Source: Undibacterium sp.
Lineage (GTDB): Bacteria; Pseudomonadota; Gammaproteobacteria; Burkholderiales; Burkholderiaceae_D
Direction of reading: 5' to 3'
Assembly (NCBI GenBank): GCA_030645915.1
Contig: JAUSNO010000024.1
Span: 62,001 to 126,000 of the forward strand
DNA length: 64,000 nucleotides
Made by a program: the position numbers and the translations under genes. Under the pieces are notes generated by a model that was not told the DNA's origin, ran no database searches, and saw only the letters and a program-made list of their open reading frames with translations. Shown in pieces: positions 58,661 to 64,000 of the stretch. Position 1 is the first letter of the stretch; every line of letters begins with the position of its first letter.

Positions 58661-60142
58661 TCAAACAACTTCTTTAAGCTCGATTCTTTGTAACGGTATA
58701 CCAACTAATCCGGTTGCAACAGAAGAAGACTCTGATTTTAAAATTATCGCATCATGTATCCACTCTAATTGTGTATGTTCCTGGTCATTTCCTATTGCGA
58801 TAGCAACGCAAACAGAATAATCACCTTTGGGTAAAATAGGCATGGTGAAATCAAACTCTGCATCCAGATTTGTGTTGGCATCAATATTTAATGGCTGTGC
58901 ATGATACGTCAGATAAGTGTTATCGCCGAATAGAACCTGACCTAACCGATCTTTCACATAGAAACCGATGATAGGTGAACTAATCGTATGGTGCACACGA
59001 GTGCTAATTCTCAGGGATACGAACTCGCCGCCAATGACCCATGATATTAGTAAGCCATCCTCGTCGAAAAACGCTACGTTCATGATTTTGGCGTCGTTAC
59101 TGCCAAAACTTTTTGCATTTGAATCAAATTCAAATACCTGAATATCGTTACGCAAATTGCACTGATTTATCCATGCCTGACGTGGATCTCGCCTACTAGT
59201 TTCTACTTTTGATGGAAGCGATCTGAGTTTTGTCGAGGTCGAGGTCGAGGTCGAAGTCGAAGTCGAAGTCGAAGTCGAAGTCGAAGTCGAAGTCGAAGTC
59301 GAAGTCGAAGTCGAAGTCGAAGTCGAAGTCGAAGTCGAAGTCGAAGTATTTTGTATGGACTCGTAATAAGCCTGCAAATAACTTTCGGAGACATCCTTTG
59401 CGGTACCACTTAACTGAGCGACACCTTTATCTAGCCACAATGCACTACCACAAAGATTTTTTACTGCGGCAGTATCGTGACTGACAAAAAGGATCGTGCC
59501 AGTCTGCATAAATTCTCTCAAGAAACGCATGCATTTTTGTGTAAAAAAAGCATCGCCAACTGCAAGTGCTTCGTCTATCACCAGAATATCGGCATCAACA
59601 TGCGCAATCACAGCGAATGCTACTCTGACAAACATACCACTTGAATAGGTCTTCACAGCTTGGTCGATGAAATCACCGATATCTGCAAAGGCGATTATGT
59701 CATTAATTCTTTCATCGACCTCTTGCTTTGTTAAACCGAGTAACTGGCCATTCATGTATATATTTTCACGCCCAGTGTATTCGGGATTAAATCCGGCACC
59801 CAACTCTAATAATGCTGCTATACGGCCATTAACTTCTACTTCACCTTGAGTTGGATTTAGTGTGCCGCAAATGATTTGAAGCAAGGTGCTTTTACCAGAT
59901 CCATTACGACCGATAATGCCAAATGTTTCACCTTTTTTTAATTCAAAACTAATGTCATGCAATGCCCAGTATTGTTTGGAGCAGGCTTGTGCATGCCGTC
60001 GTAGCACAACACGCCATTTTCCGACTGGACACATGCGAGCTGCAAGACCGAATACGCCCTGCATTAAACGATCATTTGGCTTTAGGTAAATTTGATAACA
60101 TTTTCCGATATTTTTTACTCTTATCGCGATATTAGAGGACAT
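58661..60142 (-). CDS. wzt: Polysaccharide ABC exporter ATPase Wzt with Ser-Thr repeat linker
   Basis: 493 aa. ATPase domain 1-265: Walker A GRNGSGKST (78-86), LELGAGFNPEYTGRENIY typical of Wzt/TagH, signature YSSGM (167-171), Walker B ILVIDEALAVGD. A run of about 38 alternating Ser and Thr follows (about 267-304), then a C-terminal beta-sandwich (about 330-485: VSLRISTRVHHTISSPIIGFYV-like) that should bind the finished glycan. Start at the ATG at 60142 with GAGGA upstream, overlapping wzm by 11 bp. With Wzm it exports a lipid-linked O-antigen-type chain. Confidence 0.92.
   Translation of the reverse strand: MSSNIAIRVKNIGKCYQIYLKPNDRLMQGVFGLAARMCPVGKWRVVLRRHAQACSKQYWALHDISFELKKGETFGIIGRNGSGKSTLLQIICGTLNPTQGEVEVNGRIAALLELGAGFNPEYTGRENIYMNGQLLGLTKQEVDERINDIIAFADIGDFIDQAVKTYSSGMFVRVAFAVIAHVDADILVIDEALAVGDAFFTQKCMRFLREFMQTGTILFVSHDTAAVKNLCGSALWLDKGVAQLSGTAKDVSESYLQAYYESIQNTSTSTSTSTSTSTSTSTSTSTSTSTSTSTSTSTSTSTSTKLRSLPSKVETSRRDPRQAWINQCNLRNDIQVFEFDSNAKSFGSNDAKIMNVAFFDEDGLLISWVIGGEFVSLRISTRVHHTISSPIIGFYVKDRLGQVLFGDNTYLTYHAQPLNIDANTNLDAEFDFTMPILPKGDYSVCVAIAIGNDQEHTQLEWIHDAIILKSESSSVATGLVGIPLQRIELKEVV
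59232..59345. repeat. Hexanucleotide tandem repeat, 19 copies, in wzt
   Basis: Three copies of GTCGAG followed by sixteen of GTCGAA on the plus strand, 114 bp without interruption. Read on the minus strand in frame it encodes Ser-Thr dipeptides. Because the unit is 6 bp, slippage alters linker length without a frameshift. The three variant units at one end and the near-identity of the rest suggest recent expansion. Confidence 0.97.
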
Positions 60143-60950
60143 CTGCAAATCCTCTTCGAGTTTTTTGAAAAAATGCAAAACCTAAGTACGCGATCACTGT
60201 CGAGGCAAGCGTGTATATCAGCCACTCATCCCAATTTGGATAATTACCCCAGACCTGAATGTTTCTGGCTTGCTCAATCGGAAATACAAGCGGATTAAGT
60301 TTAGCCAACGCATGCCAATGTAGTGGAATTGCCGAAAGCGGAAAAAAAATAGGGGAAAGAAACATTAATCCAGTAACAAAAATACCAATGGTTTGTCCGA
60401 CATCACGTAAAAATACTCCGATGGCGGATAAAAACCATGCAATTCCGAGACAAAATAAGGCGAGTGGCATGATCATCAGCGGCATCAATAAGAATGTTAA
60501 AGGTACCCGTCCATAGATTGCAACCTGAAACACTAGCAAAACAACCAAACTTACAGTCAGATGAAACATGGCTGAAACAAGATTCACACATGCCAATATC
60601 TCCAAAGGGAAAACAATTTTTTTTACAAAATTAACATTTCCCACAATGAGATGTGGGGCACGCGTTACATTTTCCGCAAAAAAATTAAACATGATTAAGC
60701 CTGTAAACAACACAATGGCAAACTCAGTTTTAGAGGAACTGCCCGTGGTCCATCTGGCTTGGAAAATTTCACTAAAAACAAATGTGTAAATAGTAAGCAT
60801 GAAGATAGGCGCAAGCAAAGACCACAAGACGCCAAGCTTTGATCCTTTATATTTTCCAAATGCATCCCGCTTGGCAAGATCAACAATTAACTGTTGATGC
60901 TGCCATAATGATCGTACTAAATGCCTTGGGGAAAGAGGAAAATTCGTCAT
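60132..60950 (-). CDS. wzm: Polysaccharide ABC exporter permease Wzm
   Basis: 272-aa inner-membrane protein with about six membrane segments. LSPRHLVRSLWQHQQLIVDL, KRDAFGKYKGSKLGVLWSLL and LFTGLIMFNFFAENV match the ABC-2 O-antigen/teichoic-acid permeases. The ATG at 60950 (AAGG just upstream) fits the family N-terminus; an ATG at 60971 would add seven residues. Stop overlaps wzt. Confidence 0.92.
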   Translation of the reverse strand: MTNFPLSPRHLVRSLWQHQQLIVDLAKRDAFGKYKGSKLGVLWSLLAPIFMLTIYTFVFSEIFQARWTTGSSSKTEFAIVLFTGLIMFNFFAENVTRAPHLIVGNVNFVKKIVFPLEILACVNLVSAMFHLTVSLVVLLVFQVAIYGRVPLTFLLMPLMIMPLALFCLGIAWFLSAIGVFLRDVGQTIGIFVTGLMFLSPIFFPLSAIPLHWHALAKLNPLVFPIEQARNIQVWGNYPNWDEWLIYTLASTVIAYLGFAFFQKTRRGFADVL

Positions 60951-61195
60951 TGCCTTACTTTTTAAGAACATGTGGTATCAATACCGCGATCTTTGAATAT
61001 GAAGAGGCAGCATTGTAATGCGAATCCTCTACCAAATCAGCTATTTGCGGCAATATTGCTCTTGCTATAACAGCATTGCAACTTACGTTACACTCTGTAA
61101 AACTTAGAAATGATAGCTGTCAGCATTTGAAATTTTGACAATCATTATGGTTTTGCAATACGGTCGGCATTAGATACTTTTTTTGTCTGCGAAAT

Positions 61196-62644
61196 CTATC
61201 CACGTCCATAAATATCATCGAAACGCACAATATCATCCTCGCCGAGATAATCACCTGATTGAACTTCGATAAGTTCCAAATCAATTGTTCCGGAATTCTC
61301 CAATCTATGTCTGACGCCGAGAGGAATATACGTTGATTGATTAGCTACCAGGGTCATCATGTCCATGCCACGCGTGACCAACGCGATGCCACTCACCACT
61401 ATCCAGTGTTCAGCACGATGCTGGTGCATTTGCATGGACAAACGTCCCCCAGGTTTGACGACAATACGCTTGACCTGAAACCGCGCGCCAATGTCTATCG
61501 AGTCATAATGACCCCAAGGTCGGTATACTTTGCGATGGTTTTCAGTGTGAGGATAATTGCCCTCTTTTAAACGACTGACGATACGTTTGATATTTTGTGC
61601 ATTTTCCTTATTGGTGACAAGCACGGCATCGGGCGTCTCAACGACAATCACGTCTTCCAATCCAAGGCATGCCACCAGTCGGCTATCGGCCATCACCAAA
61701 CAATTCTTAGAGTCTTCCAGCAGCACGTCTCCCTTTACCGCATTACCTTGCGCATCTTTGCTGGATACTTGCCAAACTGCGTCCCATGCACCGACATCCG
61801 ACCACCCGGCATCAAGTGGCAATACGCAGCCTTGTATGTCCAATTCTGGCGTCGTTGGAAGCTTTTCCATAACCGCATAGTCAATAGAATCAGCAGGGCA
61901 AGCTAAGAAAGCTTCTTTATCCAAACGTACAAAATCACAATCAATTTTTGCCAGTTCAATTGCCTTCCGGCATTGTTCGTGCATATTCGGATTAAAATGC
62001 TTGATAGCTTTAAGCCAAGTGCTGGCACGCATCATGAAAATTCCACTATTCCACAGATGATTGCCCCCGGCGACATAGACCAATGCCGTTTCCAATGCGG
62101 GTTTTTCGACAAAGGCAAGCAGTTGTCGGGCAGCCGCAGTTTCAAGCGCGTTACCTACCAGGATGTAGCCATAGCCTATCTCAGGACGATCAGGCACGAT
62201 ACCGAAAGTCACCATTGCGCCATCGATAGCGTATGACAAGCCGGCTTGTATGGTGCGATGAAAGGCAGCAAGATCGGCAATAACATGATCAGCAGGCATA
62301 ACCAGCAGGATGGGATCCGCATCTTTTTCTTGCGCGGCAAAAGCCGCCAGTGTTAACGCTGGCGCAGTATTGCGGCCAGCTGGCTCTAGCAAAATGGTGG
62401 GATTGGCATAACCGACCGCTCGCATTTGCTCGGCCGTAATAAAACGATATTCTTCATTACAAACGACAATAGGAGCTTCAGCCACCTCCAAGTCACCTTG
62501 AAATATTCGCATCCTGTTTGCCGTGGCTTGTAACATGGTGTCATCACCAGCCAGGTTATGTAACTGTTTAGGATGCCTCTCGCGCGACAATGGCCACAAG
62601 CGTGTGCCGGATCCACCAGATAAAATAACAGGTTGAAGTAACAT
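61196..62644 (-). CDS. manC: Mannose-1-phosphate guanylyltransferase / mannose-6-phosphate isomerase
   Basis: Makes GDP-mannose; bifunctional type II enzyme, 482 aa. N-terminal nucleotidyltransferase with LSGGSGTRLWPLSRERHPKQ and FVEKPALETA, C-terminal cupin isomerase with RPWGHYDSID, QMHQHRAEHW and ENSGTIDLELIEVQSGDYLGE-type end. First gene of the minus-strand glycan operon, with 245 bp to wzm. GDP-mannose or a derivative is thus a likely building block of the exported chain. No manB is in the window. Confidence 0.95.
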   Translation of the reverse strand: MLLQPVILSGGSGTRLWPLSRERHPKQLHNLAGDDTMLQATANRMRIFQGDLEVAEAPIVVCNEEYRFITAEQMRAVGYANPTILLEPAGRNTAPALTLAAFAAQEKDADPILLVMPADHVIADLAAFHRTIQAGLSYAIDGAMVTFGIVPDRPEIGYGYILVGNALETAAARQLLAFVEKPALETALVYVAGGNHLWNSGIFMMRASTWLKAIKHFNPNMHEQCRKAIELAKIDCDFVRLDKEAFLACPADSIDYAVMEKLPTTPELDIQGCVLPLDAGWSDVGAWDAVWQVSSKDAQGNAVKGDVLLEDSKNCLVMADSRLVACLGLEDVIVVETPDAVLVTNKENAQNIKRIVSRLKEGNYPHTENHRKVYRPWGHYDSIDIGARFQVKRIVVKPGGRLSMQMHQHRAEHWIVVSGIALVTRGMDMMTLVANQSTYIPLGVRHRLENSGTIDLELIEVQSGDYLGEDDIVRFDDIYGRG

Positions 62645-62834
62645 AGCAAGTATTCAAAAATGAGTTGTTAGACAAAATGCTGAAGCGGAGATTTGCAAAA
62701 AATTGATTGGTCATAAGGCCAATCAACAAATGGGATCAAAACCGAAGAGTGCCTATTGTACAACACGTGCCAATCTAAAATATTCGCTATCATGATCTAT
62801 CCTATTGACCACTTTACCCAAACATAAATAAACC

Positions 62835-63608
62835 ATGACAAAAATCATCTCCGCCAACTTGAATGGCATACGTTCCGCAGCCAAAAAAGGTTTTTTTGAA
62901 TGGATGAATAAAGAAGCAGCCGATTTTGTTTGCGTGCAAGAACTCAAGGCACAGGCACCTGATATGACTCCTGAATTTCTAACACCGGACGGTTATGTCG
63001 GTCATTTTCACTATGCAGAGAAAAAGGGTTACTCGGGTGTTGGAGTATATAGCCGTCAGGAGCCAGATGCCGTTTTTATCGGTTTTGGCAACCCTGAATT
63101 TGATGCTGAAGGGAGGTATGTGCGCTGTGATTTTGGCGATTTGTCGGTGATCTCGGTGTATTGCCCTTCCGGTTCTTCGTCACCAGAAAGGCAAGAAGCC
63201 AAATTTCGCTTTATGGATTTATTCATGCCGCATTTGGCGGCGCTGATTGCCGAAGGGCGTGAACTGGTCATTTGCGGCGACTGGAACATCGCACATAAAG
63301 AAATTGATTTGAAAAATTGGAAGAGTAACCAGAAAAATTCTGGTTTCTTACCAGAAGAACGGGCCTGGATGAGCGCCTTATTTGACGAGCAGGGTTGGGT
63401 CGATGTGTATCGCCGCCTGCATCCGGAAACGACTGGAGATGCTTATACATGGTGGAGTAACCGTGGCCAGGCTTGGGCGAATAATGTGGGTTGGCGGATT
63501 GACTACCACGTCGCGACAGCAGGCATTGCAGCAAAGGCCAAATCAGCAGCGATCTACAAGGCGCAACGTTTTAGCGATCACGCGCCGTTATTGATCGAAT
63601 ACGATTAA
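62835..63608 (+). CDS. xthA: Exodeoxyribonuclease III
   Basis: AP endonuclease and 3'-5' exonuclease of base-excision repair, 257 aa. SANLNGIRSAAKKGFFEW, VQELKAQ with the metal-binding Glu, CGDWNIAHKEIDLKNWK, the aromatic GDAYTWWSNRG, GWRIDYHVAT and the final FSDHAPLLIEY are complete. Divergent from manC with a 190-bp gap that shows nothing but promoter-like AT-rich DNA. Confidence 0.95.
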   Translation: MTKIISANLNGIRSAAKKGFFEWMNKEAADFVCVQELKAQAPDMTPEFLTPDGYVGHFHYAEKKGYSGVGVYSRQEPDAVFIGFGNPEFDAEGRYVRCDFGDLSVISVYCPSGSSSPERQEAKFRFMDLFMPHLAALIAEGRELVICGDWNIAHKEIDLKNWKSNQKNSGFLPEERAWMSALFDEQGWVDVYRRLHPETTGDAYTWWSNRGQAWANNVGWRIDYHVATAGIAAKAKSAAIYKAQRFSDHAPLLIEYD

Positions 63609-63610
63609 GA

Positions 63611-63658
63611 TAATGTGTGTTGATATACTCCACTCCAGTATATTTTTAACACACATTA
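63611..63658. terminator. Long inverted repeat after xthA, probable terminator or transcript end
   Basis: TAATGTGTGTT (63611-63621) pairs perfectly with AACACACATTA (63648-63658), and ATATACT (63623-63629) with AGTATAT (63637-63643). It starts 3 bp after the xthA stop, between convergent genes. No T tract follows directly. Confidence 0.55.
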
Positions 63659-63695
63659 AATACAAGCGATTTTGGTAAATTTTTTATTGTAAATG

Positions 63696-63710
63696 GGGGA
63701 GTATATCCCC
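63696..63710. promoter_or_regulatory. Second copy of the GGGGAGTATATCCC element
   Basis: GGGGAGTATATCCCC, identical over 14 bases to 9219-9232 and likewise preceded by an AT-rich tract. Here it lies in the convergent gap between xthA and the 5'-nucleotidase gene, where a promoter is not expected. The reverse complement of its core (GATATACTCC) is in the hairpin at 63622-63631. Confidence 0.3.
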
Positions 63711-63726
63711 ACTACCATGCCATATT

Positions 63727-64000
63727 TTAATCAAGCCGACGCACGCGGTCTTTTTTTACATCTGACAATGCCGTACCCGGTTCACGCAAATAGGCTTCCA
63801 GTGCAGTCAAATCCTTGCCGATAATTTGACGTTCGGTGCCTTTTTTAAATACCGTAAAACCATCGCCGCCATCTGCCAGAAAATTGTTGACGATCACTTT
63901 GTACACCTTTGCCGGGTCGACTGGCTGACCATGAAGACTTAACTGTTGCACCCGCCGATCAACTTTTTCAGCAGGATTCCAGCGGTAGCTCAATCCCTGC
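63727..64000 (-). CDS. 5'-nucleotidase, C-terminal domain (5' part cut by window edge)
   Basis: 91 codons up to the edge. LSYRWNPAEKVDRRVQQL, then VYKVIVNNFLADGGDGFTVF and LTALEAYLREPG match the C-terminal substrate-binding domain of UshA-type periplasmic 5'-nucleotidases, where NNFLADGGDGF contributes to nucleotide binding. The metal-binding phosphoesterase half lies outside the window. The TTG near the edge is an internal Leu codon, not a start. Convergent with xthA. Confidence 0.88.
   Translation of the reverse strand, partial: QGLSYRWNPAEKVDRRVQQLSLHGQPVDPAKVYKVIVNNFLADGGDGFTVFKKGTERQIIGKDLTALEAYLREPGTALSDVKKDRVRRLD

Noticed and set aside
59230-59484. Plus-strand frame encoding Ser-Arg/Ser-Lys repeats
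   Set aside because: It is the antisense reading of the hexanucleotide repeat in wzt, and any frame through a 6-bp repeat stays open.

Overview
The window looks like a chromosomal segment of a betaproteobacterium of the order Burkholderiales, most likely family Oxalobacteraceae (Undibacterium/Herminiimonas-like). This is inferred from protein resemblance and from the blocks argB/HAD nucleotidase/slmA, mreBCD-mrdA-rodA-rlpA and gatCAB-pyrE; no search was run. I see no rRNA, tRNA, CRISPR array, insertion sequence or prophage. Base composition is moderate. It is visibly AT-richer around 44.1-47.4 kb and in parts of the glycan cluster at 49-61 kb.

Layout. 1-1.8 kb: a QseBC/TctDE-type two-component pair, with the kinase cut by the window edge. 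2.1-3.25 kb: an MFS exporter. 3.4-14.2 kb: one long plus-strand sulfur-acquisition operon (sbp, ssuE, ssuA, ssuD, ssuC, ssuB, a molbindin-like TOBE gene, a degenerate EAL gene, cysT, cysW, cysA, cysB) for sulfate and alkanesulfonates, ending with its probable LysR-type regulator. 14.5-20.3 kb: a diguanylate cyclase, slmA, a HAD nucleotidase with a 12-bp tandem repeat at its start, argB, an ECF sigma factor with a small zf-HC2 protein, folE and a BLUF photoreceptor. 20.4-23.2 kb: a dolP-diaA-yraN / rsmI block, the E. coli yraLMNOP order without lpoA. 23.2-30.2 kb: the elongasome operon mreB-mreC-mreD-mrdA-rodA-rlpA. 30.6-34.7 kb: gatCAB and pyrE.

34.8-49.2 kb: a complete-looking type II secretion system apart from a prepilin peptidase. 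Ten genes, gspF-G-H-I-J-K-L-M-C-D, lie on the minus strand. The ATPase gspE lies alone on the plus strand, 3.4 kb beyond gspF. The split encloses an 871-bp non-coding region rich in inverted repeats, a 572-aa exported protein with its own strong terminator (candidate surface-layer protein or secretion substrate), and an orphan SoxY-like protein without the sulfur-binding GGC tail. 49.3-62.6 kb: a surface-polysaccharide cluster with two glycosyltransferases, a sugar epimerase, a 1569-aa multidomain glycan enzyme, a methyltransferase, the Wzm/Wzt ABC exporter and manC. Wzt carries a 19-copy hexanucleotide repeat encoding a Ser-Thr linker. 62.8-64 kb: xthA and the 3' end of a 5'-nucleotidase gene.

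The most unusual points are the T2SS locus wrapped around a probable cargo gene and a SoxY-like protein, the in-frame tandem repeats in wzt and at the argB/HAD junction, a non-catalytic EAL protein inside the sulfur operon, and a dispersed palindromic repeat family with three copies.
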